Shown: positions 42,373 through 52,328 of the stretch, in pieces | Position numbering within the stretch: the stretch's first letter is position 1 | Layout of the letters: each line of letters opens with the position of its first letter | DNA from: Paralithodes platypus | Taxonomy: Eukaryota > Arthropoda > Malacostraca > Decapoda > Lithodidae | NCBI GenBank assembly: GCA_032716605.1 | Contig: CM064495.1 | Location: 25,885,760 to 25,949,759 of the forward strand | DNA: 64,000 bases | Reading direction: 5' to 3' | Made by a program: the position numbers and the translations under genes | Notes under the pieces: model-generated | Told to the model about the DNA's origin: nothing | Seen by the model: only the letters and a program-made list of their open reading frames with translations | Database searches by the model: none

Positions 42373-43400
42373 TTAAAAAGTTATTATATCGTTTTCAATA
42401 CTATTACTGGACCAGAAAAAGGTGTAACTTGGTGTTGGATGCGTGGAAACCGAAAACAAATATGTATTAAATCCTCGGTGGTACCTGTCAAATAGGTGTC
42501 CAGTAACTAAAATCGTACCTATTAACCTATTAGTACCAACAGAATAGCGACAAAATAGGGGTAGCCTAGTATAAAGTTCTGTAGATTTAACAATGTTTCT
42601 TAGACCTTAGTAAATAGTCCTAGGCATCTGAAAAACAGTTTTACCCGCTACACTGGATCTTACCACACTAGCCTAGGCCTATATACTCTATTGATGCAAA
42701 TGAACACAAAACAAGGTAAATAGGCTATCCTGTTTTACACCGGTGACCGGGGACGATTTTTAGAAGTAGGCCTAGGCTATTTTTTTATTTTTTTTCATTG
42801 TTTTTGGGTTTTTTAGGGGTGTTTTTGGCAAGAATGTAGTTAGGCTATTGGGTGTACCGCCCATCTTGTTTACACTACGTGGACGCTCACCATCATGTTC
42901 CTGTCTATTTTGACTGCCTTTGGATACAAAAATACTGTAAATACATTACCCTAAGTCCCTAAACAAACAACCTAACCTAACCTAGTATTATAGATTTAGG
43001 CCTAGGCCTATAAGTATTTATTTTATTATAAGTAGGCCTAGCCTATTTATAGATGATTTAGCCTAGGCTATGTTGTATGTCGGATGGTACACCCGGTGGG
43101 CCGGTAACTACATCCATCCAGTGTTTTTTTATGAACCCCATGATCCCATCAGAAAATGCAAAAAAATTAGGCTAGCCGGAAAATATTAAGGAAACCACCC
43201 ACCAATTATTTTCATTTTTTTTTTTTTTAGTTTTAGTTTATTTGCATCAATATATAGCGATTGACATTAGTTTCAACCTCCGCAAAAATCGTTTTCCCCT
43301 TTATCCAACGATCTTAAGACACGGCGCCCGATAGTGGGGAGGGCTATGAAGATCTGGGAAAATGTGGGGTTAAAGACATAAAAAGGCGATATAATGGCTT
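42373..43400. other. Flank of piggyBac-3 with repeat remnants
   Basis: 42408-42527 is the right arm of the inverted repeat paired with 33245-33360. At 42880-42935 a piece of the foldback MITE family occurs (TGTTTACACTACGTGGACGC and GTCTATTTTGACTGCC). The remainder is AGGCCTA-rich and shows no gene. Confidence 0.55.
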
Positions 43401-43404
43401 TTAT

Positions 43405-43765
43405 GATGAAAGTTGGCTCGGGTTTTGTTGTTTTTCAACTTGAGAAAACCCCAAAATGATAAAACCCGAACCAAGTTTTGGCAAAAGTTGGCTCGGATTT
43501 TAAGATTTTTCAGCTGCATAAAAGACAGCAAGTGCAAAAAAGAAGTTGGCTCGGGTTTTCTTGTTTTTCAACTTAAGAAAACCCCAAAATGAAAAAAAAT
43601 CGAGCCAAGTTTTGGCAAAAGTTGGCTGGGATTTTAAGATTTTTCATCTTCATAAAAGTCAGAAAGTGGCAAAAAAAAAAGTTGGCTCAGGTTTTCTTGT
43701 TTGTCAACTTAAGAAACCCCCAAGATGAAAAAAAAAAAAAGTCAAGTTTTGGCAAAAGTTGTTGG
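43405..43765. repeat. ~135-bp tandem repeat, three copies
   Basis: The unit contains AAGTTGGCTCGGGTTTT, TTTTTCAACTTAAGAAAACC and CAAGTTTTGGCAAAAGTTGG. Copies start near 43410, 43541 and 43680, with indels in A runs. The same AACTTGGCTCGGGTTTTT string occurs at 30486-30503. Open frames across it are artefacts of the repeat. Confidence 0.75.
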
Positions 43766-43837
43766 ATGATACATGAGATAGAAAATGAACTTACCCAGTA
43801 AGCTCATTATCCAACAATTAAGCAACATTAAAGATTT

Positions 43838-43912
43838 TAGCCTAACCTAACCTAACCTAGTATTATGGGTGGGGGCTGCCGCCCCCACACCCCCGCTGGT
43901 TGGATAGTACAT
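43838..43912. repeat. AACCT repeats and a GC-rich palindrome
   Basis: CCTAACCTAACCTAACCTAG leads into TATTATGGGTGGGGGCTGCC and its near-complement GCCCCCACACCCCCGC. It is the reverse of the units at 28455 and 30150. Confidence 0.65.
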
Positions 43913-44129
43913 TGGATAGAAAATTAGGTAAATTCCTAGTGTTAATTAGACTGAAAGGTTAAGACCTAGTGTTAATTAGACGCCGAGTCGTGTTGTGTGC
44001 CGTCTATGGGGAGGTGAACCCTGGACAAATATCGTTATAGGTTACAGGTTCTAGGTTCTGTATCTCCCTTAATAGAATTTTTCGAGGGTTGACACTTATT
44101 TTGACATGGAGTATAGGTTATTTCTTAAT

Positions 44130-44738
44130 TACAGTTTCTTACAGTTTCTTACAGTAGATCCTCTGGAAAAAGGCAAACTATGCCTGTGTATCCAGCTCAG
44201 TACCAGTACTTGCACTGCTGCGGTTGTTCACGGTGTTGGCGGCGGCGGTAGCAGACGCAACATTTTTACTATTCTGTATTTTTGTTTTATAATCAAACTT
44301 CAAATCTTGTCTTCCCCATGCTTTATCAAGATTACTTTCAAACTCCCTTATTGATTCGGAATCGACTACATACTGGGGCAGTGCGTTCCACTCATTTACC
44401 ACTCTATCACAAAATGAGTTCTTTGCCTTCTCAAGCCTATTTCTTTCTTTGTAAATTTTCTTAGAGTGTCCTCTCGTTCTTGTTCCCTCCCGCATCAAGA
44501 AGATACCTTCACACACATCCTCATCGTACTTTCCTGACACTATCTTAAAAGTCTCTATCATATCCCCTCTCTTTCTCCTATATGCCAGTGTCGGAAGCCC
44601 CAGTGTCCTCAACCTCTGCTCATAGCCCGCGTTCTTCAACGTTGGTACCAGCTTGCTAGCTCTCCTCTGCACTTTCTCCACTGCTTCTATATCCTTTACC
44701 ATATATGGAACCCACACCTGGTTCGCATATTCCAGGTT
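44130..44738 (-). pseudogene. LINE-A copy 3: ORF2 C-terminal end
   Basis: It encodes from 'MVKDIEAVEKVQRRASKLVP' to 'STGTELDTQA' without a stop. Three CTGTAAGAAA tail units are visible (as TTCTTACAGT on this strand) at 44130-44155. It is 5' truncated at about 44738. It is more than 95% alike to copy 1 over the shared part. Confidence 0.88.
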
Positions 44739-45660
44739 ATATTACATCCTAAATGAAATTTAAAATATCTGTGAAAATTCTTGGGTTGTTTATATAATAG
44801 AAGTTACTGTGAGACACATAATATGTTGAAGGGGGAGTTCTGCCAATCTGCCCCCTCTAAACACCCGTCACTTATGTCATCATAATCTGTTGTACTTCAT
44901 AGGGGGTCCAATTAAGGAGAAAGTGAATTAACAGACGAAATTAGGCCGCAAACTACAATAACATAGCGGGCCGCCGTTTATGGGAGACTTTTTACACATA
45001 ATTTTCAATGTTAATTTTCTCCCTTAATCAATTTGTCCAAATTAGGCCTAGCCTATCAAACTTACATAAAAATGAAGTACAGTTTACAGGGATTCCAACA
45101 TGCATTTCAAAATTGTCATGAAAATTGGTGGGTGGTTTGCTTAATATATACCGGCTAGCAGGGTGTAAAACGAGGCCGATTATCGTAATGCTACTCAACT
45201 TCGCTTTACAATTAATGCTACCCATAACAGAAAATATTAGTTCGTTGAATTGACGGTTGATTAATCGAAAGGTTAATAAATTTCTCAGATCATAAGAATA
45301 GCCTATCTAAAAAGACTGATTAGGCTAGTATTAACACAAAATAGGCCTACACAAAATATATTTAGCCTAGGCCTGACTGACAGTTACAAAGTACAGTATT
45401 ATTGCCATTTTGGTTCCACAGCCTGCAAGATGGCGCCATCAATCATGGCTGCAGGCAGCCAATTGTCTAAATGGCCACCATCCCACCTAGACCTATTATT
45501 CGATAAAATTGAAATCTGTATATTTAGCCTAGGCGCTCGCCATTCGTCCGTGCATTAATGCTACTGGATTCAGGAAAATAATGCTACTCAACTCAGAGTT
45601 ATTTGCTTTGACACCCTGCCGGCTAGCCTAACCTAACCTAGGCTAACCTAACCGAAAACT
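44739..45660. other. Unassigned interval
   Basis: There is no coding frame worth reporting. A foldback-family core is present at 44815-44870 (ATATGTTGAAGGGGGAGTTC, CTGCCCCCTC). The rest is AT-rich with AGGCCTA tracts. Confidence 0.4.
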
Positions 45661-45749
45661 AACCTGTCTCGCCGACGGTCTAAACCCAGCTCACGTTTCC
45701 TGTTTATGGGTGCGCGACGGTCTAAACCCAGCTCACGTTCCCTGTTTAT
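45661..45749 (+). ncRNA. Duplicated 28S rRNA-derived fragment (not a gene)
   Basis: CGACGGTCTAAACCCAGCTC followed by ACGTTTCC/ACGTTCCC occurs twice, at about 45673-45703 and 45714-45745. The first copy is preceded by AACCTGTCTC and followed by TGTTTATGGGTG. These match the conserved 28S rRNA segment AACCTGTCTCACGACGGTCT...CCCAGCTCACGTTCCC...GTGGGTG, recalled from many eukaryotes. Only some 50 bases of 28S are present, in two tandem pieces. Confidence 0.7.
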
Positions 45750-46037
45750 ATTTTTTTTTAGAGATTTAGGGATTTTCTTAGGCTATAGGCTTAATGAATT
45801 TCCGACGGGGTGGACATAGGCCTAGCCTATATGGCAATGAAGTACCGTATATGACCTAACTAACATATTTGTCTAAATAATATAGGCCTAGGCCCTATCC
45901 ATGGTTTCGACCCGGTGTAAAACTGGATAAATTCCCAAAACAATTCAAAACACACTCTTAAAATTCGTGGTAGGCTATTAAAATAAAAAAAATCCCAAAT
46001 AGGCTAGGCTACCTAGGCCTAGCTCAGCTGTCGTCCG
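45750..46037. other. Unassigned AT-rich interval
   Basis: No gene, repeat boundary or structured RNA is recognised, only AGGCCTA-type tracts. Confidence 0.4.
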
Positions 46038-46505
46038 GGTCAATATACAGGAGGCGCTACAATATAGGCTAGGTAGCAAAATTCTAATGGTAGTTTTGGG
46101 TTCCTATCATCATATGCTTCATTTCTATAGGCTATACTTTTTATCCCAGTGAAAAAAAAAAAAATCTTGGGATTTTTCATTTATTTTCTTGGGATTTTTT
46201 GTTTTGGTCATTAACCTAACCAAAAAACCTAACCTAACCTAACCTAATAGCCCCCAAATACATTTAGGTTTGGTTAGGTTAGGTTTTTTGGTTAAAAAAA
46301 ACAACAACCCAAGATTTTGTTTTTTTCCCCTGGGGATAAAAAGTATATAGAAATGAAGCATATGTAATCTGGAGACACCACAACCCTCCAAGCAAACTGC
46401 ACATTTAAACAATAAGAAGAAGAAGAAGAAGCATATGATGATAGGAACCCAAAACTACCATTATAATTTTGCTACCTATATTGTAGCGCCTCCTGTATAT
46501 TGACC
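46038..46505. mobile_element. Foldback element with ~190-bp arms
   Basis: Left end GGTCAATATACAGGAGGCGC is mirrored by GCGCCTCCTGTATATTGACC at 46505. Pairing continues through GGTAGTTTTGGGTTCCTATC, ATCATATGCTTCATTTCTAT, CTTTTTATCCC, the AAATCTTGGG block and ACCTAACCTAACC/GGTTAGGTTAGG around a short loop near 46240. No frame is present. A 63-bp insertion interrupts the right arm. Confidence 0.85.
46365..46427 (+). mobile_element. 63-bp retroposon-like insertion with AAG tail
   Basis: The 10-base string GAAGCATATG lies on both sides (46355-46364 and 46428-46437), while the opposite arm of the foldback element has it once. The insert ends (AAG)n. A short body, simple-repeat tail and 10-bp duplication are what a severely truncated LINE or SINE leaves. 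Confidence 0.7.
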
Positions 46506-46767
46506 GTGGTGGTCCGTCTCCTTTATAATTGACCAATAGTGGTAGTTTCGGTAATAAGTATCAAAAGATCCTAGATTTGTACCTTATTTGCTGTGGTGTA
46601 GGCTAGGTGATTGTGGTGATTGCCCAGGTGATATGATGTTTACTGTTTAGACCCCCACGATTTTTAAGCGGAGCGCGCTCAGTTCAGTTCAGTTCAGTTA
46701 GAATTCGGGAAGTCTAGCCTTAACGTCGGCACTTCCCTAAGAGGTTTTGTTATTTTTCCTTTTTGTG
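46506..46767. other. Spacer with a CAGTT array and a shared hairpin
   Basis: CAGTT is repeated four times at 46681-46700. The 46706-46767 segment (CGGGAAGT...GCCTTAAC...CGGCACTTCCCT...AGAGGTT) is also found at 8090-8150 inside the foldback MITE of piggyBac-1. No gene is present. Confidence 0.5.
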
Positions 46768-46781
46768 ACTTGCTCTATATT

Positions 46782-49610
46782 CCTGGTAATGAGTTGAAGC
46801 GGGCCTTCCGGAAGGCAGATGCTATCTGTACCAGGGTACTGCTGGCGGCGAAGAGAGCTGCGTGGGGGGTTCACTGCACTGGATTAAAGTTTGCGGGGTC
46901 CTGTAAGAAAGCTTGGGGTTTTGTAAGGAAAATGAACGGAAAGCGGGTCAATACGTCCTTCCCATTATCGGTCAATGACAGTCTTATATGCGACCCCCAA
47001 GAACAGGCTGAGTCATTGGCGACTTTCTTTTCTGAGAAGTTTGGTCGGCCTGTTCCCCTGCTGGCGGAAGATCATCTTGAAACGTCGATCTCCTTCCACA
47101 CTGAATCTCCACCCCCTGCAGACCTAGCTCGTCCATTGACACAGGCTGAATTTCAACGTGCCCTGGCCAGCCTTCCAAAGGGTAAAGCGATGGGGCCTGA
47201 TGACGTGGCGAACGAGATGCTCACCCATATATCCCAAGAAGCTCAAGCCTCCTTACTTGCCTTATATAACTTGAGCTGGTGTTCGGGCGTTTTTCCGGCA
47301 CCTTGGAAACGTGCTCTACTCCTCCCGTTCCCCAAACCTGGTAAAGACCCAGCACTCCTGTCATCCAGACGGGGTATCTGCCTCCTCTCTGTGGTCGGCA
47401 AGCTCATGGAGAAAATAGTTCTTGCTCGGATGTCTTGGTGGTTTGAGTACAACTTACTGTCCGATGACCTCGGGGGATTCAGGCCGGGTCGTGGTACAAT
47501 TGACGTGTTGCTCCGGTTTGAGCATCTCGTCCAGGATGCGTACCGTAAAAAGAAGGTACTCCTGGCGGCGTTTATTGATGTCGCGGGGGCGTTTGATGCT
47601 GCCTCACACACTGGGATACTGTACAAACTGGGTGAACTAGGGGTGAGAGGACAAGTGCTCTCCTGGTTCTGCAGCTTCTTACTGGGCCGGACTTTCTCAG
47701 TCTCCGTGGGGACAGCACGCTCGCAGCAGTTTCCAGTACATTGTGGGGTCCTTCAGGGATCAGGCCTCAGTGCTTTTCTGTATAATGCCCTCATGTCTGA
47801 CTACCCTCGGTCCCCCTCAACATCCACGCTGGTATATGCTGACGACATCACCCTCGTCTGTTGGGCTGACACCCTCCCTCAGGCACAGGACTTACTACAG
47901 GCAGCGGTTCACTCCTTCAATGACTGGGCGCATCGTTGGGGTCTCAGTCTCAATCCCCAGAAGAGTGCTCTCATGTGCTTTACTCTGAAGACAAAACTCC
48001 CTGGCGTACCAAGTGTGTCCTTAGGTGGGGCGCAGATGCCATACCGTACCAGGCACAAATTCCTTGGGATGTGGTTGGACGGGCCTGTCCTTACTTGGCG
48101 TCCGCACATTGACTATCTACGGACGTCCTGCTTGAAGCGCCTGGATCTGATGAAAAGTATTGCCGGGTCTCGGTGGGGAACTTCCAGGGATGATTTGCTG
48201 CGCTTCTATGAATCGTTCGTCAGGAGTAAGATCAGGTATGGCAGTGCCGTCTACGGATCAGCGTCAGCATCGGTCCTGGGCCGGTTGGACGTTGTGCACA
48301 ACACGGCGCTTCGCATCGCAATGGGTGCGTTCTGCTCTTCCCCTACTATCTCCCTCCAGGCGGACTCTGGCCTGCTGCCCCTTTCCTGGGATAGGATCTA
48401 CCTAGACTGTAAGTGGATGATGAGGGTAGCTCAATTCCCGGTGTCCCATCCCCTTGCAGTCCTCCATGCCGAGTCCGGGGTGGCATCTGAGGCCCCACGT
48501 TGGCCAGTGCGCCGTCGACAACCCTTCCTCGTATGTGGACTCCAACACTACCGGCGGCTGAACGTACCTGCCCCTCGCCTGTCCCCCGTACCCATGTTGT
48601 CGCCTGTGCCTCCATGGATGGACCTCTCGCTGCACTTACGCCTTACCTTTGCCGACAACTTCAAGAAGGACCGGGACTCGGCGATGGCACGAACCCTCTT
48701 TGCGTAAATTAGTGGCACCATATACGACGGACATTTTCGCATATACACTGATGGCTCGCTCGTCCCGCCCTCCGCTACTGCGGCGGTCTTTTACGAGGAT
48801 CTGTCTCTTTGCCAGACCTGGAGGCTGTCTGGCCGCCATCCTATAATAGCGGCGGAATTGTTTGCGATATATCGAGCATTGGTGTTTGTCATGACTAACC
48901 TACGTCCCCAACCTGTCGTCATATACACGGACTCGCTGTCATCATTGCATCTCCTCAACTCGCCTCGACCTTCCTCCTACGCTTCCCTGGTATTTCGGAT
49001 TCAAGGCCTCATACTCCGTTGTCTCGATCCCCCTTGGATGGTGATCTTACAGTGGGTGCCTTCACATACAGGGATCAGTGGTAATGTCGTGGCGGACCAA
49101 GCTGCCTCAATGGCGCACTCCTCAGCTGTGGTGGAGCCCCTACAGGAAGACCTGCGCACCCATGCATCTACAGTCCGCCTAGCCTGCCGCCACTTGTGGG
49201 ATGTTGAACTCCGCCTCGCACTACAGGCAACGACACTTGGGACTTATCGGGAGGACTCAGCGATTCAGCCTTGGGTCCGACACCCCCTTCGCCCATATGA
49301 TGTCGCTCTCACGAGGATCTGCATTGGCCACACGGCACTCTCTGCCCATCTCCACCGTCTGAACATCATCGGTAGTCCTAATTGCAGGTGGTGCTCTCGG
49401 TCTGAGACGATCATCCATGTCATCGCCCACTGCCCGCGCTTTTACTCCCACCGCCTGCTCCTCCAGGAACGTCTTCGTCATCTGGGGATCCGTGATTTAT
49501 TGCTTCCGACCATCCTTGGAGGCAGGGGCCTCACCGAGGGAGTACGGGTGCGGGCCGTCCGGCTGGTCTGCGCCTATCTGAAAACGACCGGCCTAGTGCA
49601 TTGCATGTGA
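46782..49610 (+). pseudogene. LINE-D RT-RNase H protein with one in-frame stop
   Basis: RT landmarks are 'GKAMGPDDVANEML', 'WKRALLLPFPKPGKD', 'AAFIDVAGAFDAASH' (motif A), 'CGVLQGSGLSAFLYN' (motif B) and 'LVYADDITLV' (YADD). TAA at 48705-48707 interrupts the frame. The same frame continues 'GHFRIYTDGSLV' (first RNase H Asp), 'IIAAELFAIYRAL' (Glu), 'VVIYTDSLSSLHLL' (Asp) and 'ISGNVVADQAA' (Asp). A Cys/His motif follows ('CRWCSRSETIIHVIAHC'). Reading through the one stop restores about 940 codons of continuous frame as observed; no other lesion is seen, so the copy is young. Confidence 0.88.
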
Positions 49611-49696
49611 AGACTGTACTGCCACACAGGAGACAGGGCAATTAACGGACGGGATTCTTCGTCTGATCGCCCTTAAAAGCCACCACGAACCACGAA
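46782..49696 (+). mobile_element. LINE-D: RT plus RNase H non-LTR retrotransposon, 5' truncated
   Basis: The 14-base duplication ACTTGCTCTATATT flanks it exactly (46768-46781 and 49697-49710). There is no poly-A; the 3' end carries CCACGAACCACGA. Endonuclease and ORF1 are absent through truncation. An RNase H after the RT places it among I/LOA/R1-related LINEs, unlike LINE-A, -B and -C. Confidence 0.88.
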
Positions 49697-49710
49697 CTTG
49701 CTCTATATTT

Positions 49711-49810
49711 AATAGGGCCCCTCCATCATTGACGACTTCGCCTATTAATAGTAATAGTCTCCATTCAACATACTGCGCCAGCATTTTGAATAGCCCGCGC
49801 GGAAGCATAA
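49711..49810. other. LINE-D target flank, DIRS-repeat-like core
   Basis: TAATAGGGCCCCTCCATCAT then TGACGACTTCGCC resembles the DIRS-associated GGCCCCTCCATCATTGACGA core found at 1186, 13612 and 57548. Too little is present to call an element. Confidence 0.4.
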
Positions 49811-50162
49811 TTTCTTACAGTAGATCCTCTGGAAAAAGGCAAACTAGGCCTGTGTATCTAGCTCAGTAGCAGTACTTGCGCTGCTGCGGTCGTTCACTGT
49901 GTTGGCGGCGGCGGCAGCAGACGCAACATTTTTACTATTCTGTATTTTTGCTTTATAATCAAACTTCAAATCTTGTCTTCCCCATGCTTTATCAAGATTA
50001 CTTTCAAACTTCCTTATTGATTCGGAATCGACTACATACTGTGGCAGTGCGTTCCACTCATTTACCTCTCTATCACAAAATGAGTTCTTTGCCTTCTCAA
50101 GCCTATTTCTTTCTTTGTAAATTTTCTTAGTGTCCTCTCGTTCTTCTTCCCTCCCGCATCAA
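49811..50162 (-). pseudogene. LINE-A copy 4: short 3' end
   Basis: It reads from the CTGTAAGAAA tail through 'FESNL' and 'WNALPQYVVDSES' up to a truncation near 50162. It is more diverged than copies 1-3 and has a small deletion near 50130 that breaks the frame. Confidence 0.82.
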
Positions 50163-51189
50163 GAGTACTCATCATAAGTGCACGCCTAATTCCCTTATGG
50201 AATCGTCATTTTGATTGGATATCCTACAGAAAAAACTCTGTAAAAAATAAAAAATAAAATTTAATTTAATATGTTATTATATGACTTGCCATATATGTGG
50301 ATTTCTATTGCTTTGCTTCCCTGAAACCAGGCCCCCTAGCGGTCATTTTCGTCCTTCCTTCCGCGTCCCTCCCGACAATAGGGCTCGCGCCGTGTCCGCT
50401 TCATTCGTCGTTCGCAGTGCTTCTAGTGAGTCCTTACTAATTTGTATCATCTGTGTTGCAGTAACAAGGTTTAGATTAGCTAGCACGGCTGCCAGATTGG
50501 TCGGTCCGCAGGAAGAAGTGTTAAAATAGGGTACCATTGTAACAGGCGTCTACGAGACCCGGATGGGTGTACCGTGTGTGTTGTTTATTTTGTGATACGC
50601 CTTAGCTGTTGTGTTTACTTAGCTAGAAGGCGACCACTCTACGAGGCATGATACAGACTGTCAATATTGAGGTAGTACATGCCATTTTCTTCTATTATCA
50701 GCAAAAGCTCTGGTTAACCTCTGAAGTGCGCATGGGGGTATGAGACACCACACTCCTGTGCTGACGTATTTGAGCTGTTCCCATCACTAAAATATTTATT
50801 TTACCATAAATACTTATCCATATGCGCCTATTATAGGTTGATTATAAAGGTATTAACCTGTTACAACAATAAAACAAGTGGAAACAGCGTTTGGATGGTC
50901 AAAATCGGCGATACAGGCCGGGAGTTACACAATGTATGGCTGAGGCAACCTCCCAGCCCACCACTTTCCTCCACCTCTGGAGAGAGACTGTCGATCGATA
51001 CTCTCTCTCTCTCTCTTGCACTCGCTTGCTAACAGTGATGACAACGCCCTGCTACCAACTCGCTAATGTTAGCATGAAAATAGACCACAGGAAAAGGGAA
51101 TAACAGGGAAAATAGGTGATAACTGAAGGAGGGGAGGAAACTGGGGAAGGAGGGGAGGTGGAGGAGTGATATTTGGCATGGCCCAGGGG

Positions 51190-52180
51190 CATTTTTTTTT
51201 TTTTTTTTTTTGTGTTTTAAATTATTTTTTTTCCCCCTGACTCTTAAGAGTCTTCCTGCAGTCCGCTGGGGGAACTCTTAAGAGTCTTCCTGCAGTTCCC
51301 GGGTTAAGGGTGTTTGCACATGGTGCTCCACCTTCCAGGGTTCGTGTTTTGCTTAGGCCCCTTGGGTGGCCTCCCTCTGCTTGGTGCGGCTGCTGGTTGC
51401 TGGGGCGTCGTCTGCTGGGATGTTCTTCAGTCCTTGTGGTTGGCCTAGTTAGGGGTCTCCAACGTAGGTTTCAGGTAATTTAGTGGTCTAAATTTTCTGT
51501 TGTTATTGTTATCTATGTATGCCCCTGATTCTGGTTCTTGCATGCGGTCTTGTTCCTTCGGGGTAGGGGAGACGTCCCTTATCATTATTGCATTTATTTT
51601 ATGTGTGTGGGACTGCGGTCAAAAGGGGCTGTGCCAACCCCTTTTTTCCCGGCAGTTTTTGTTTGTTCCGGCGGCCCCGTGAGTGGGGCCCAGGTTATTC
51701 GTCTTCGACGGGTAGAAACATTCAAAGATCCCGGCGTGGTTTGGCTGAACCACTCTTCCGGCGGAATTGCATTCCGAGCAAGGATATAAACTCGGCTCGC
51801 CGAGTTAACTCTCCCGGCCTGACCTAGTGACACGTCAGACGTACCACGCCTGCGGCACCCCCAGTCAAGTGTACACGAAGTGATAAGAAGAGTTTTGCAA
51901 ACTTATTTAGTAGGATCACACCTTAACAAGGTCAGGGGACCTGTGAAATATCACAGGTGAGTTTGTGAAAATCAGCTAGACAAGTCCGGCGGAAGGTTAG
52001 CGTAGTGGTGCATTATAGCTAAGTTTCCGGCGGATTTGAGTTAGGATGTTTAATACCTCGCAGGTTATCCTTATGAGCATTGATTCCTGGAAATTTGTCC
52101 AGGTCCCGGCTGCTTCTCTGGCGGAGTTGGACTTCTGATCCCGGCGGAAGGGGGGGGGGGGGGAACCTCATTACGGCACC
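51190..52180 (+). other. DIRS-2 leader with CCGGCGG motifs
   Basis: After a T run (51191-51212), ACTCTTAAGAGTCTTCC is repeated twice (51239 and 51275). CCCGGC, CCGGCGG and close variants occur at least seven times between 51,648 and 52,150. Blocks such as CCTTATGAGCATTGATTCCT and GGAAATTT are shared with 59.5 kb and 61.5 kb. No RNA gene is recognised. Confidence 0.6.
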
Positions 52181-52321
52181 ATGCCTAGGTTTGAACTTTG
52201 TGCTACGCCCTCTTGTTCCCTTTTACCAGTTTTTGCTCATTCCCTTTGTATCAAATGCGTGAAATGTCTGGACCGCTCTAGGGGCGTGTGGTTATCCAAA
52301 AAGTGGGCCATCTGTGCTTAA
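52181..52321 (+). CDS. DIRS gag N-terminus with Cys-rich motif
   Basis: ATG at 52181 opens MPRFELCATPSCSLLPVFAH and then 'SLCIKCVKCLD' before a stop at 52319-52321. The spacing C-x4-C ... C-x2-C-x2-C looks like a small zinc-binding knuckle. Similar peptides are encoded at 59641 ('CITPSCSGIPIFAHTLCIKC') and 61589. I infer it is the start of the structural protein, now separated from the rest by a stop or frameshift. Confidence 0.5.
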   Translation: MPRFELCATPSCSLLPVFAHSLCIKCVKCLDRSRGVWLSKKWAICA

Positions 52322-52328
52322 TTAATTA

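Noticed and set aside
43546..43801. Lys-rich frames of 60-70 codons
   Set aside because: They follow the 135-bp tandem repeat and shift with its A-run indels; they are not conserved as protein between units.
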